Notes: generated by a model from the letters alone, not told the origin. Shown: positions 51,784 to 61,239, counted from the stretch's first letter. The stretch: DNA of 64,000 nucleotides from JBHIKY01 sp042139015 (GCF_042139015.1 NZ_JBHIKY010000003.1:124001-188000), one strand, 5' to 3'. Translations and numbers: made by a program.

Positions 51784-53064
51784 TTATTCCAGTACATTAG
51801 GAAGCAGCATAGAAATGGAAGGAATGTATGCTACGAGAAGAATCGCGACGACAAACACAATCCAGAGCGGCCACAGTTCTTTGATAAAGTGTTCTATCTT
51901 CACTTTCGTAATAGCACATACCGTAAACATGATGGTACCTATTGGCGGTGTGATGGTTCCAACGCTTAGACACAGGATGAAAAAGATTCCGAAATGAACG
52001 GGATCGATATTGTATGCCTCGAGCATTGGAATAAAGATCGGAGTAAGTATAATCAGCAATACATTGCCTTCTACAAACATACCGATAATTAATAGGAAAA
52101 TCATCACTGCAAATAAGAAGAGATACGGATTATTCACAGAAGAGGTGGTCATATCCGTCAATGCCTGCGGTACCTGCTCCAGTGTTAAAATCCAGCCAAA
52201 AGCAGTGCCGGCAGCAATGATAATCATAACGACCGCGATAATATGTATCGATTCTTTGAGTGCGGCAATGAAATCCTTCACTTTCATCTCCCGGTACACG
52301 ACAAACCCTAAAAACAGTGCATACAGCACAGCGATGGCTCCTGCCTCTGTAGGGCTGAAGGCTCCGAGCCGAATACCGCCAATAATAATGACAGGTAGCA
52401 GAATTGCCAGTAGGGCGTCCTTTGAAGCAGCCACTGTTTCTTTCAGAGTTGCTCTTGGGATGGGCTCCACTTCAAAGCCTCGCTTTTTAGCAGAAAAATG
52501 GACGAAAATGAACATAAGCACACATAGCAGCAGACCTGGAATAATCCCTGCCACAAACAAGTCCCCAATCGACACATCACCTATGTATCCGTACATAATC
52601 AGCGCGATACCCGGAGGAATAATTGGCGTTATTAATGAGCTGGCGGCGGTAACGGTGGCAGCAAATGCTTTATTATATCCTTTATTAACCATCTCAGGCA
52701 CAAGAATTTTGGACTGCATCGCGGCATCTGCTACGTTGGAACCGGAGAGACCGCCCATCAGTACACTCAACAGTACATTGACTTTTCCGAGGCCGCCTGT
52801 CATATGGCCGGTTATCACCTGGGCAAAGCGCAGAATTCGTTTGGTGATTCCGGTGTAGTTCATCAGGATACCTGCTGTAATAAAGAAAACAATACCAAGC
52901 AGCGGAAACGATTCAACCCCGCTGAGAGCCCGCTGCGTCATGGTTTCTGCCTTAAAGCTGTCATTTACGAGAAAATACAGGCCGGATCCAAACATCATGG
53001 CAAAGGCAACGGGTACGTTTAATAAAAGAAGAACTAAGATAACGACAACGATGGTAAGTAACAT
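51784..53064 (-). CDS. dctM: TRAP transporter large permease (DctM)
   Basis: Large membrane subunit of a tripartite ATP-independent periplasmic transporter, which uses the sodium gradient to import organic acids with a binding protein. The 426-residue product has about twelve membrane segments. The family patterns GVESFPLLGIVFFITAG (about residue 50), GGLSGSNVADAAM (about 100) and ITPIIPPGIALIMYG (about 150) are present. The gene follows dctQ with only 2 bases between, so it is the last gene of dctP-dctQ-dctM. Confidence 0.95.
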   Translation of the reverse strand: MLLTIVVVILVLLLLNVPVAFAMMFGSGLYFLVNDSFKAETMTQRALSGVESFPLLGIVFFITAGILMNYTGITKRILRFAQVITGHMTGGLGKVNVLLSVLMGGLSGSNVADAAMQSKILVPEMVNKGYNKAFAATVTAASSLITPIIPPGIALIMYGYIGDVSIGDLFVAGIIPGLLLCVLMFIFVHFSAKKRGFEVEPIPRATLKETVAASKDALLAILLPVIIIGGIRLGAFSPTEAGAIAVLYALFLGFVVYREMKVKDFIAALKESIHIIAVVMIIIAAGTAFGWILTLEQVPQALTDMTTSSVNNPYLFLFAVMIFLLIIGMFVEGNVLLIILTPIFIPMLEAYNIDPVHFGIFFILCLSVGTITPPIGTIMFTVCAITKVKIEHFIKELWPLWIVFVVAILLVAYIPSISMLLPNVLE

Positions 53065-53066
53065 GA

Positions 53067-53561
53067 CTACTGCTCCTCCTCCCCTTTTATAAGGAACTTT
53101 TCATCCTTCAGTATGATCTTTTTCGTGATATGCCAAATAGAGAGGAGCCCGCCGACAGGAGCGGCAAGGTATATCCACAGGTAGTCAATGGACAGCACTG
53201 GAGTGATATTTCCGACAGACTTATAAGTCAGTATAATTCCCCACACGAAAAATACAACAAAGCACACCAGCATCACAATAACTAACGCAAACAGCTGATT
53301 GTATTTATAGAGCATGGAGGGGAATTTACGGACAAAGTAATCGATACTGACATGTTCATTTGTTTTCATCACGACACTCATCCCGACAAATGTCAGCCAA
53401 ACGAACAAACCGAGGCTCACTTCTTCTGTCCAGGCTATCGGACTATTTAAAATAAAACGGAATACGACGTTCGCACTGACCATAACAATAATGCCGGCTA
53501 ACGCAAGCAGGCTGATCACTTCATCTAAAGAATCTATGATTTTCATCATTTTTTTCAACAT
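53067..53561 (-). CDS. dctQ: TRAP transporter small permease (DctQ)
   Basis: Small membrane subunit, 164 residues, with four hydrophobic segments (about 18-38, 50-66, 88-108 and 128-148). The motif NSPIAWTEEVSLGLFVWLTF (about residues 38-57) is characteristic. It links the binding protein to DctM. It lies 16 bases after dctP and 2 before dctM. Confidence 0.93.
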   Translation of the reverse strand: MLKKMMKIIDSLDEVISLLALAGIIVMVSANVVFRFILNSPIAWTEEVSLGLFVWLTFVGMSVVMKTNEHVSIDYFVRKFPSMLYKYNQLFALVIVMLVCFVVFFVWGIILTYKSVGNITPVLSIDYLWIYLAAPVGGLLSIWHITKKIILKDEKFLIKGEEEQ

Positions 53562-53577
53562 TCACCACTCCTTTCCA

Positions 53578-54597
53578 TTACTCCCGTTCCTCCAGGAGCT
53601 TTTGTACTTTTTCGTAAAGGCCGTCACTCCACGTCGGCATCGATTCATATACCTTTTCCGCTTCTGCTTCGAAGGGCTCCTGGTCCACTTCATGGATGTT
53701 CATGCCTTGCTCTTCCAGCTCCTTCATTGTATCTTCCTCTGCTTTCTTAGAAAGCTCAATCCCGTAATCGCCGGCTTCTTCTGAAGATTCAATAAGTATT
53801 TCCTGTAGATCTTCGGGCAGGTTATTCAGGACATCGGACCCTATGACCCATGGGCTGATGATGGTCATGTGGCCTGTTAAAGAAAGATGATTGGTTACTT
53901 CGTGAGTCCTCGATCCGGTTAACACAGGAAGCGGGTTTTCCGCTCCATCGATGACTCCCTGCTGCAGTGAACTGTATAAATCACCAAGCGGAAGCGGTGC
54001 GGGCGATGCACCCATGGCAGCGAAGGAACGGATATATAAATTATTGTCAGGCACTCTGATGCGCAGGCCCTCTAAGTCCTCAGGAGTTTCCACAGGTTTG
54101 TTCGACATTATATGGCGGTCCCCATATAGCGTGTTGGAGGAAATAATTTCAAGATTGGCTTCCTCCTTTAAATCCGCTTCTAAACCTTTAAACCAATCTG
54201 TTTTTGTTAAATAAAACAGTTCTTCTTCATTCTCTGCGATATAAGGAGCACTCAGAATTCCAAGGTCGGGAACATAGTCCATGAGAAAATCAAAGGCAGT
54301 AAAGACGATAAGGTTGTTTCCATTTATAGCAAGCTCAATCATGTCCGCCTCGTCCCCAAGCTGCGAGCTTGGATACAAATTGAGCTGCAGGCGCCCATCG
54401 CTGCGTTCTTCGGCCAGCTCTTTCCATTTTTCCGCCTGTAAATCGATCGGTTCGCCCGGCTGATTTCCATAGGCAATATTGACAACATGCTTGTCTGCTT
54501 CAAAACTTGTTTCCGCAACAGTTTCGGAAGCCTCCTGACAGCCCGTTAATAAAGCTAAAACTCCTACTATCATAAGAAAAAAGCTCTTGTTCATCAT
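53578..54597 (-). CDS. dctP: TRAP transporter substrate-binding protein (DctP), lipoprotein
   Basis: Extracytoplasmic binding protein of 339 residues, here tethered as a lipoprotein: the signal ends at LTGC (Cys about residue 20). The DctP motif EGLRIRVPDN with the conserved substrate-binding Arg (about residue 176) and GVIDGAENPLPV (about 213-224) are present, and substrate is probably a carboxylate. Context (dehydratase, SDR, FAH hydrolase) suggests a sugar acid. AAGGAG precedes the ATG. A cre-like site lies just upstream, so the dctPQM unit is probably under catabolite control. Confidence 0.93.
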   Translation of the reverse strand: MMNKSFFLMIVGVLALLTGCQEASETVAETSFEADKHVVNIAYGNQPGEPIDLQAEKWKELAEERSDGRLQLNLYPSSQLGDEADMIELAINGNNLIVFTAFDFLMDYVPDLGILSAPYIAENEEELFYLTKTDWFKGLEADLKEEANLEIISSNTLYGDRHIMSNKPVETPEDLEGLRIRVPDNNLYIRSFAAMGASPAPLPLGDLYSSLQQGVIDGAENPLPVLTGSRTHEVTNHLSLTGHMTIISPWVIGSDVLNNLPEDLQEILIESSEEAGDYGIELSKKAEEDTMKELEEQGMNIHEVDQEPFEAEAEKVYESMPTWSDGLYEKVQKLLEERE

Positions 54598-54617
54598 GTC
54601 ACTCCTTACCTGCTGTG

Positions 54618-54631
54618 AGAATACGCTTACA
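54618..54631 (-). promoter_or_regulatory. cre-like site upstream of dctP
   Basis: TGTAAGCGTATTCT on the minus strand resembles the CcpA site consensus TGWAANCGNTNWCA with two mismatches. It lies 21 bases upstream of dctP. Related sites are at 57525 and 63668. Confidence 0.5.
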
Positions 54632-54648
54632 CATTCTCTACTGAAAAA

Positions 54649-54687
54649 GAGCTAACATGGCAGATGCCAGAAACACCATATTAGCTC
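54649..54687 (-). terminator. Terminator between the dehydratase gene and dctP
   Basis: GAGCTAACATGG and CCATATTAGCTC form a 12-bp stem with one mismatch. On the minus strand CTTTTTC follows. It splits the catabolic genes from dctPQM or acts as an attenuator. Confidence 0.8.
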
Positions 54688-54704
54688 GTACATATCATCA
54701 CGTT

Positions 54705-55802
54705 TTAGCCAATTCGATTTTCTTTTAACACTTGATCACTGAATTTACAGCCGAGTCCAGGGGCTTCCGGCAGGATATAGTATCCATTTTTCACTTCCAT
54801 CGGGACTTCCCAAATATCCATAATAGATTCATAACAGCATTCCACCATCGGAACGTTTGGAGAAGCGGCGGCAAGCTGGGCATGAAGGATATGCTGCACA
54901 TTGGTGTGAGGGATGACCTCTAAATCATAGCTGCGTGCAAGAGCTGCAACATCAAGCCATTCATCAATCCCGGATAGCTTTGTCACATCCGCCTGCACCA
55001 CATCCACAGCCCCCATTTCAATATAATCCCGGAAATCATAACGGGTATAAATGGTCTCTCCTACTGCGATTGGTATATTAATTGATTTTGCGAGAGAGGC
55101 ATGATCTTTTTTGTTAAATGGATTCATAGGCTCCTCTAACCAATGAATATCAAACTCTTCCAGCTTATTACCCCAGAACCTGGCCGTTTTTAAATCCCAT
55201 ACCGTATTCACATCAACCATTAATTTCACTGAATCCGGCAGTCTCTTTCTGACAGCCTTTACCCGCTCATAGTCCTCGCGTGGATCAGGCAGCCCGAGCT
55301 TCATTTTCACCGCATCAAAGCCACGGTCTATCAGGTTTTCCATATCAGTTATGAGCTCTTCAACAGACGTCTGCAGCCACCCGCCATCTGTATTGTAGGC
55401 TTTTACCTTTTCCTTTACCGGCCCTAAATATTTCCACAGCGGCTGGCCTGCATTTTTTAATTTAATATCCCAGAGAGCTAAATTAACAGCACATAGACCG
55501 ACGCGGGTGATTCCGACCTGGCCGATAAAATGGTTCGTGTAATGCAGGTCGTTTACTATATTTTTATAGAAAAGTGGATCCTTTCCTATTAATACAGGAG
55601 CGTAGGTCTCATCAATAATCGTTTTAACAGCTCTTGTTCCTTTCGTGTAATTCCAGTTAAAGCCCCAGCCCGTCACTCCTTCATCCGTATCAAGGCGTAC
55701 GGCAATAAATTCTACAGAATCTAGTCTTGACTGGGCATCGGTAATCGCTTTTTGTTGAAGCGGCACATCTAATAGGTAGGTTTCTACATTAGTAATTTTC
55801 AT
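54705..55802 (-). CDS. Mandelate racemase/enolase-superfamily sugar acid dehydratase
   Basis: A 365-residue enzyme of the mandelate racemase group; such proteins dehydrate sugar acids to 2-keto-3-deoxy acids. Catalytic residues are visible: KMKLG (Lys pair, about residues 165-169), metal ligands in MVDVNTVWD (about 195), LEEP (about 222) and VGETIYT (about 246), DVVQADVTK (about 270) and the His of IPHTN (about 298). This His/Lys combination fits aldonate dehydratases. It is the third gene of SDR-FAH-dehydratase. Exact sugar is unknown; L-fuconate, L-rhamnonate or galactonate are options. Confidence 0.88.
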   Translation of the reverse strand: MKITNVETYLLDVPLQQKAITDAQSRLDSVEFIAVRLDTDEGVTGWGFNWNYTKGTRAVKTIIDETYAPVLIGKDPLFYKNIVNDLHYTNHFIGQVGITRVGLCAVNLALWDIKLKNAGQPLWKYLGPVKEKVKAYNTDGGWLQTSVEELITDMENLIDRGFDAVKMKLGLPDPREDYERVKAVRKRLPDSVKLMVDVNTVWDLKTARFWGNKLEEFDIHWLEEPMNPFNKKDHASLAKSINIPIAVGETIYTRYDFRDYIEMGAVDVVQADVTKLSGIDEWLDVAALARSYDLEVIPHTNVQHILHAQLAAASPNVPMVECCYESIMDIWEVPMEVKNGYYILPEAPGLGCKFSDQVLKENRIG

Positions 55803-55807
55803 TTCTA

Positions 55808-56707
55808 TTACACCTTCTCTTCGATAAAAGTATTCGTTAAGCTTCCAAGCTGCTCTATTTCGACTGTGACAGTATCTCCTGCTTTTAAATACACTCTTTC
55901 CGGCTCAGGGTCTCCTAAGATAACGCCTTCCGGTGTACCGGTTAAGATAATATCACCAGGCTCCAGTGTCATATGGCGGGAAATATAACTTAGAATCGTG
56001 TCGCAGGAAAAGATCATATCGGACGTGCTGGAGTTCTGCCTTATTTTTCCGTTCACGATCGTTTTCACGTGAAGCTTCTGTGGATCTTCTACTTCATCGG
56101 CTGTCACCACATACGGTCCCATGGGACTGAAGCCGTCACATGTTTTTCCGAGCAGCCACTGCGGCGTCTTAAATTGAAGATCCCTCGCCGATAAGTCATT
56201 AGCGGTGCAGTAGCCAAACACACCGTTAATCGCCTCTTCCTTAGAAACAGCCTTCATTTTTTCTCCGACGATGATAGCGAGCTCCACTTCATAGTCCACT
56301 TGTTCTGTTTCCACTGGAATTTCTACCACGTGCTTATGGCCTGTCAGTGTATTGTTAAACTTACTGAACAAAATCGGTGTTTCTGGATAGGGAGCCCCGG
56401 TTTCATCCGCATGCTGCTTATAATTTAAGCCAACACAAATGATCTTCCCTGGATTGGTGATCGGCGCTTTAAAATCAAGCGATTCTTCTTCAGCTAAGAA
56501 TGAGGCGTTCTCAGTAATAGATAAGGAGGTAATGTAATTTTCCAGCTTCTTAATTGCCGTTTTATTATTCTGATAGAGCTCATCCATAGTTTTCGGAACA
56601 TCTTTAGCCGGAGTTGTTTCCAGCGCTTCCATAACATCAATTATCCCTTGTTCCACAACCGCGCCGAGCCGTTTTTGTCCATTTCTTTCAAACGTACAAA
56701 CCTTCAT
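55808..56707 (-). CDS. Fumarylacetoacetate hydrolase family protein
   Basis: A 299-residue C-C bond hydrolase. VGLNYKQHADETG (about residue 82) and metal site VDYEVELAIIVGEKM (about 120-134) with FGYCTANDLSARDLQ (about 149-163) are typical, and GTPEGV closes the site. In sugar acid pathways FAH proteins cleave 2,4-diketo-3-deoxy acids to pyruvate and a hydroxy acid, which fits the neighbours. The chosen ATG has AAGAGGTG before it; a GTG three codons upstream overlaps that signal. It lies 26 bases after the SDR gene and 5 before the dehydratase gene. Confidence 0.9.
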   Translation of the reverse strand: MKVCTFERNGQKRLGAVVEQGIIDVMEALETTPAKDVPKTMDELYQNNKTAIKKLENYITSLSITENASFLAEEESLDFKAPITNPGKIICVGLNYKQHADETGAPYPETPILFSKFNNTLTGHKHVVEIPVETEQVDYEVELAIIVGEKMKAVSKEEAINGVFGYCTANDLSARDLQFKTPQWLLGKTCDGFSPMGPYVVTADEVEDPQKLHVKTIVNGKIRQNSSTSDMIFSCDTILSYISRHMTLEPGDIILTGTPEGVILGDPEPERVYLKAGDTVTVEIEQLGSLTNTFIEEKV

Positions 56708-56733
56708 TCCTACCACCTCTTAATCTATTATTT

Positions 56734-57507
56734 TTAAACATTTTTACCGAAAACGACGCCGCCGTCGACATAAAAAGGAGAACCCATCACAAATTGAGAG
56801 TCGTCCGAAGCCAGAAATAAAGCTGCTCTGGCCACGTCCTCCGGAGAACCTAATTCTTCACTCAGCTGTCTCTTTTTTATTTTTTCAATGGCTTCCTCTG
56901 GATTTTCGTAGGATTCCTTTAAGTATTTTTCTACAAATGGAGTAAAAATAGTTCCCGGCAGCAGGGCATTCACACGAATGTGATGGGATGCATAATCAAC
57001 TTGCATCGATTTGGTTAAGGAAAGAATCGCCCCTTTTGTCGCGGCATACGCCGCCCGGTCTGCAAGGCCCATTTCTGCAATACATGAAGACATATTAATG
57101 ATGGAACCACTTCTGTTCTCTATCATCGAAGGAATCACATGTTTACTCGTTAGAAACACGCCCTTTACGTTAACAGCAAAGATTTTATCCCAATTTTCAG
57201 TTTTCACTTCGTGTAACGGTCCTACCCCGCTGATTCCGGCATTGTTAAATAATATATCAATTTTTCCCAGCTTCTGAATGATCAGGCTTACCGTGCTTAT
57301 TATGCTCTCTTCATTGGTCACATCAGCTGAAAAGAAAAAAGCCCTGCCACCATTTTCGTTTATTTGCCCGGCCGTGTGGCTTCCTGCTTCCTCATCGATA
57401 TCAACTATCACAACCTGTGCTCCTTCATCTGCAAATAATCTCGACGTACTTTGCCCTATACCTGAACCTCCTCCAGTAATAACAGCAACCTTTTCATGCA
57501 GCTTCAT
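56734..57507 (-). CDS. SDR oxidoreductase, probable 2-keto-3-deoxy sugar acid dehydrogenase
   Basis: A 257-residue classical short-chain dehydrogenase. TGGGSGIG (about residues 11-18) binds the cofactor, VDIDEEAG (about 36) suggests NAD, NNAGISGVGP (about 89) is the structural motif, and the catalytic Ser and YAATKGA (about 154-160) are present. In cluster context it would oxidise a 2-keto-3-deoxy acid to the 2,4-diketo acid for the FAH protein. ATG 57507 has AAAGAGG at 8 bases. First gene of the catabolic unit. Confidence 0.9.
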   Translation of the reverse strand: MKLHEKVAVITGGGSGIGQSTSRLFADEGAQVVIVDIDEEAGSHTAGQINENGGRAFFFSADVTNEESIISTVSLIIQKLGKIDILFNNAGISGVGPLHEVKTENWDKIFAVNVKGVFLTSKHVIPSMIENRSGSIINMSSCIAEMGLADRAAYAATKGAILSLTKSMQVDYASHHIRVNALLPGTIFTPFVEKYLKESYENPEEAIEKIKKRQLSEELGSPEDVARAALFLASDDSQFVMGSPFYVDGGVVFGKNV

Positions 57508-57524
57508 CTGCAGCACCTCTTTCC

Positions 57525-57540
57525 ATGAAAGCGGATTCTT
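57525..57540. promoter_or_regulatory. cre-like site upstream of the SDR gene
   Basis: ATGAAAGCGGATTCTT fits the relaxed CcpA consensus WTGNAANCGNWWNCAW with one mismatch. It lies 18 bases upstream of the SDR ATG, in the divergent region with the AraC gene, and would block transcription when a preferred sugar is present. Confidence 0.55.
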
Positions 57541-57650
57541 TTATGATATGATAAGCCTAACACTCTTTATTAGGTATAAAAATTGCTTTTCTTGTTTAAT
57601 TTATTGCTTTTCTTGCACTATATTTATTGGCGAAAGGATTGCAGCTGCCT

Positions 57651-58499
57651 ATGAGATTTGTCAAAAAAGGAACGAACGATAACAATTCTCCGTTAACGTT
57701 TGTTTATAAAGGAAAAAAAGGAAACCACGAGGAGCTCCCGAATCATATCCATGACTGGTATGAATTAATTTATATAAATGAGGGAGATAAATGGTTTTTT
57801 ATCGATCAGAATTTTTATCATTTTCAGCCCGGTGATATTCTGCTTGTCCCGCCAAATACCATTCACCGGGCGATCCTGAAAAAAAACGAATTCATCGTAA
57901 CGACTGTGATGTTCTTTTCTCCAAAAATCATCACACAGTGGCTGCCCACAAGCGAGAATACATTTCTTAATTTATTTAATCAGGCCAGAGCAGAAAGAGA
58001 ATATCGGTACCGCATGGAATTGAATCATTTGCTGGAGTTTGAAAAACTACTTGAGGAAATACATGAGGAATATGAAGGCGGAAAGGACGACCGCTATGAA
58101 TATCTGCTGGTTCAGCTGCATTCGCTTCTTTTGTTCATCAACCGCTGCTGTACCTATTCGCATACGCAGAACGCCAACAGGAAGTCTGAATGGATCTATC
58201 CGATTCTTACCTATATTGACGAACGAACTTCTCAGTCGTTGAGCCTCGAGGAATTGGCTCAGCATGTCTCTGTCACCCCTGCCTATCTCAGTAAAGTATT
58301 TAAACAGACTCTCGGAATGACCTTAAGTGAATATATCACTACAAAGCGTTTAAAGCTTGCCAAGGACATGCTCTGCCAAACGAGTGAAAATATCGAGACG
58401 ATCGCCGAGAATTGCGGATTTTACAGTATGCCTCACTTTTACCGGACGTTTAAAAAGCATACACAGTTAACCCCCCGTCAATACAGGCAGAGAGGCTGA
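57651..58499 (+). CDS. AraC-family regulator (divergent from the sugar acid operon)
   Basis: A 282-residue regulator. The N-terminal cupin-like sensor (about residues 12-110) has HIHDWYELIYINEG and FQPGDILLVPPNTIH; the C-terminal DNA-binding domain (about 185-282) has SLEELAQHVSVTPAYLSKVF and a second HTH ending in FKKHTQLTPRQYRQ. Its position suggests it activates the SDR-FAH-dehydratase genes in the presence of the sugar acid. A TTG eight codons upstream is open but has no signal; AAAGGA lies about 14 bases before ATG 57651. Confidence 0.88.
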   Translation: MRFVKKGTNDNNSPLTFVYKGKKGNHEELPNHIHDWYELIYINEGDKWFFIDQNFYHFQPGDILLVPPNTIHRAILKKNEFIVTTVMFFSPKIITQWLPTSENTFLNLFNQARAEREYRYRMELNHLLEFEKLLEEIHEEYEGGKDDRYEYLLVQLHSLLLFINRCCTYSHTQNANRKSEWIYPILTYIDERTSQSLSLEELAQHVSVTPAYLSKVFKQTLGMTLSEYITTKRLKLAKDMLCQTSENIETIAENCGFYSMPHFYRTFKKHTQLTPRQYRQRG

Positions 58500-58668
58500 G
58501 ACTTTCGATTCGACATTATGGCCCGCTCCCAGGAAACTCCCTATAAAAACCGGCCATTGGACCTGCTGGTATAATAAAGAAAAACTTGGTACCGGGTAGT
58601 AAGAAGGTGCAGGTGGTGTGAAAACAGAAGTAGTATGAACAACTATTGAATGAACAGGAGGAGGATTC

Positions 58669-59550
58669 ATGGCTATTGCAGGAAATTTCCCTGATCCGCT
58701 GGAACTGCTATATTTTCAAAATTCAAAACAGGAAACAGATTTTCACTCTCATGAAGATTACGAAATTTTTTATTTTCATGGAAGTAAATGCAACTACTTG
58801 ATTGGAGACCGAATCTTTAATTTAGCTCCTGGGGATTTAATTTTGATGAATGGATTAACCCTTCATTCACCTCACTTATTTGACAGTGAAGATTATATAC
58901 GTACGGTGATTCATTTTGACCAGGGGTACTTTCGTGAGGTTCTGCGTACGATGGGAAAAGATTTTCTTCTTGAACCTTTTTCTTCACTTCAATTTTACCG
59001 GTTCCGCCTTCGCGGAAAAGAGAAAAAAGCGATAGAGCAATTTTTTGAGAAAATGCATTACTATAACACACAAAAAGATCCCATCTCCGGATACCGGATG
59101 CAGATTGCCTTCTTGGATTTGTTAGCACATTTATACTCATTCTGCCGCAAGCCTCTTGAAGATAATAAAGAAGTCCTTTCAGAAAAAGAGAAGAATGTAC
59201 AAAAAGTAATATCGTTCATTGAAAGAAGATACCAGGAGGAACTAACGCTTGAATATATAGCGCAGGAGCTTCATTTAAGTAAATTTTATTTATCTAAAAT
59301 ATTTAGAGAAGTTACAGGCCTCACTATCTTCAACTATCTCTACCAAAAAAGGATTAACCAGGCCAGAGTTGAATTTCTCATTTCGGAAGATATTTCGATG
59401 ACAGAGGTGTGCTATAAGCTGGGGTTTAAATATCCATCCCACTTCAGCAAGGTATTTAAGAGTATTACTGGGCTTACCCCGCAGGAATACAAAAAGAGTC
59501 TGGAAGCTAGAAAGGGCTCGTCAAGAAATAAACTGGAAAATAATAATTAA
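58669..59550 (+). CDS. AraC-family regulator (next to the sugar ABC transporter)
   Basis: A 293-residue regulator with a cupin-type N-terminus (HSHEDYEIFYF about residues 26-36, NLAPGDLILMNGLTLHSPH about 54-70) and a C-terminal two-HTH domain (LEYIAQELHLSKFYLSKIFR about 195-214; FKYPSHFSKVFKSITG about 245-260). GGAGGAGG precedes the ATG. It lies between the first AraC gene and the convergent DUF624-ABC genes and probably controls the ABC operon. The two AraC proteins are related in layout but not close copies. Confidence 0.88.
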   Translation: MAIAGNFPDPLELLYFQNSKQETDFHSHEDYEIFYFHGSKCNYLIGDRIFNLAPGDLILMNGLTLHSPHLFDSEDYIRTVIHFDQGYFREVLRTMGKDFLLEPFSSLQFYRFRLRGKEKKAIEQFFEKMHYYNTQKDPISGYRMQIAFLDLLAHLYSFCRKPLEDNKEVLSEKEKNVQKVISFIERRYQEELTLEYIAQELHLSKFYLSKIFREVTGLTIFNYLYQKRINQARVEFLISEDISMTEVCYKLGFKYPSHFSKVFKSITGLTPQEYKKSLEARKGSSRNKLENNN

Positions 59551-59683
59551 AACGCGAAGATGAAATATATTGGAAAGTTCGACATTTCATAATTTATTGA
59601 TAATCAGACTACCCTGCCCCCCCTGCCCAGGCAGCCTTCGAGCGGTCTCCAAAAAAGCAACACTGGTATCCAGCATTATACTC

Positions 59684-60337
59684 TCAGTAAAAGGCGACTT
59701 CCTTCTTCCCGCTGGTTTCTTCCCGCTGTCCGGCATGTATTTTTTTAAATATTTTCAAACTAACATACATGATAATCGAAGCTGGGAGGCTCATGAAATA
59801 AAACACCATCACGACAGGAAATAAACTATACATATAATACACAGCGAATAATAAGAACAGCAGTAACGCAGCATAATGAAGGTGGGCGATTCCGATCGTC
59901 AGCGAGTGACGGATGTAAAGGTGAAATGAACCTTGAAAATGGCAGAACACGGGAAATATAAATAGTGCAATAATACCGGTGAGACAAGCTACCATCCCAA
60001 GGATAACTTTTGGTACGATCGTGCTTTCGGCAAGAACCATGGATACACCGCTGAGATAAATCGTTCCCGCGCTGAACACCAGCACTATTCCAATGAGGTT
60101 TGCAGGTACAAACTCTTTTTTATAGTGGTGAGTAAACGTCCTAAATATGGAGTCCACTTCTTCCTCAGCCATAAATAATTTTCGTAGAACGGAGAAGGAA
60201 GCAGCCGTGGCAGGAGCCCATCCAAATATACCAAGGCCGGCGATTGTAAAAACCATCCATAGTAAATTAATATAGGACAGGTGCATCAACCATTCAAAAA
60301 ACGAAGCTGCCCCATCCCTCATACCGCGAATGTTCAT
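59684..60337 (-). CDS. DUF624 (YesL-type) membrane protein
   Basis: A 217-residue protein with five or six hydrophobic segments and the family start (LMHLSYINLLWMVFTIAGLGIFGWAPAT in parts, about residues 17-44). DUF624 genes such as B. subtilis yesL are regularly found beside CUT1 sugar ABC transporters, but their role is unknown. It is the last gene of the operon with the binding protein and two permeases. ATG follows AGGAGG. Confidence 0.88.
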   Translation of the reverse strand: MNIRGMRDGAASFFEWLMHLSYINLLWMVFTIAGLGIFGWAPATAASFSVLRKLFMAEEEVDSIFRTFTHHYKKEFVPANLIGIVLVFSAGTIYLSGVSMVLAESTIVPKVILGMVACLTGIIALFIFPVFCHFQGSFHLYIRHSLTIGIAHLHYAALLLFLLFAVYYMYSLFPVVMVFYFMSLPASIIMYVSLKIFKKIHAGQREETSGKKEVAFY

Positions 60338-60360
60338 TAGAAAAATCCTCCTTTGATAGA

Positions 60361-60380
60361 GGGAAGCCTTTCAGCTTCCC
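60361..60380. other. Intercistronic hairpin
   Basis: GGGAAGC and GCTTCCC form a 7-bp stem between the second permease and the DUF624 gene. On the operon strand there is no T-run, so it is probably an mRNA processing or stability element. Confidence 0.55.
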
Positions 60381-60394
60381 TTCTTTTTCAGGCT

Positions 60395-61237
60395 CTACTT
60401 TAAGCCGGTCGTTGCCACGCCCTGCACAAGGTATTTTTGGAAAAACATAAACAGGAGAAACTGCGGAAGCAGCGACAGGGAGGACATAGCGAGCAATGGT
60501 CCCCAGGCAGTCGCATCACTTGAATCTAAAAAGTTTGCCAGCGCCAGAGCGACTGTATATAATTCCGGACTGTTTAAATAAATCAGAGCGGAAAAGAAGT
60601 CATCCCAGCTCCACATGAAGGAAAAAATAGCAACCGTGACAAGCGCCGGCTTCGTTAATGGCAGAATAATTCTCCAAAATATTCCGTAGGTGGTACAACC
60701 ATCAATTACCGCGGCTTCATCCAGTTCTTTTGGGATACCCCTGATAAACTGGATCATCAAAAAGATGAAAAATGGGATTCCTCCGATAAATGCCGGCACG
60801 ATCAGCGGGTAAAAGGTGTTCACCCACCCTAAATTATAAAAAATGATATATTGAGGAATCAGAGTTACCTGCATCGGCAGCATTACAGTCGCCAGCAGGC
60901 ATGCAAATAATGATTTTTTAAATTTAAAATTAAGCCTGGCAAAAGCAAAAGCCACCAGGGAGGAGGAAAATAACGAGCCAATCACTACCATGCCCGTAAT
61001 TAATAAAGAATTCGTAAAGAAAACTTCAAATCCTACTCTGCCGAACCCTTCCCAGCCTGTCGCATAATTTTCCCAACGCAGAACGGATGGAATTAAGGAA
61101 GCCGCATTTTGAAAGATTTCTGCTTCCGGCTTCAACGAGCTGGCAATCATCCAAATGATGGGGTAGATCATCACGAATCCGAACGCAATGACAAAGGAAT
61201 GATAAACGACACTATTAATGGTTGAATGCTTCTTCAT
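60395..61237 (-). CDS. Carbohydrate ABC transporter permease (MalG type)
   Basis: A 280-residue CUT1-family permease with six membrane segments. The EAA motif that contacts the ATPase is ELDEAAVIDGCTTYGIFWRI (about residues 172-191), followed by ILPLTKPAL. Together with the MalF-type protein encoded 2 bases upstream it forms the channel. No ATPase gene is present; in Bacillus a shared MsmX-type ATPase serves several such transporters. Confidence 0.93.
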   Translation of the reverse strand: MKKHSTINSVVYHSFVIAFGFVMIYPIIWMIASSLKPEAEIFQNAASLIPSVLRWENYATGWEGFGRVGFEVFFTNSLLITGMVVIGSLFSSSLVAFAFARLNFKFKKSLFACLLATVMLPMQVTLIPQYIIFYNLGWVNTFYPLIVPAFIGGIPFFIFLMIQFIRGIPKELDEAAVIDGCTTYGIFWRIILPLTKPALVTVAIFSFMWSWDDFFSALIYLNSPELYTVALALANFLDSSDATAWGPLLAMSSLSLLPQFLLFMFFQKYLVQGVATTGLK

Positions 61238-61239
61238 CG

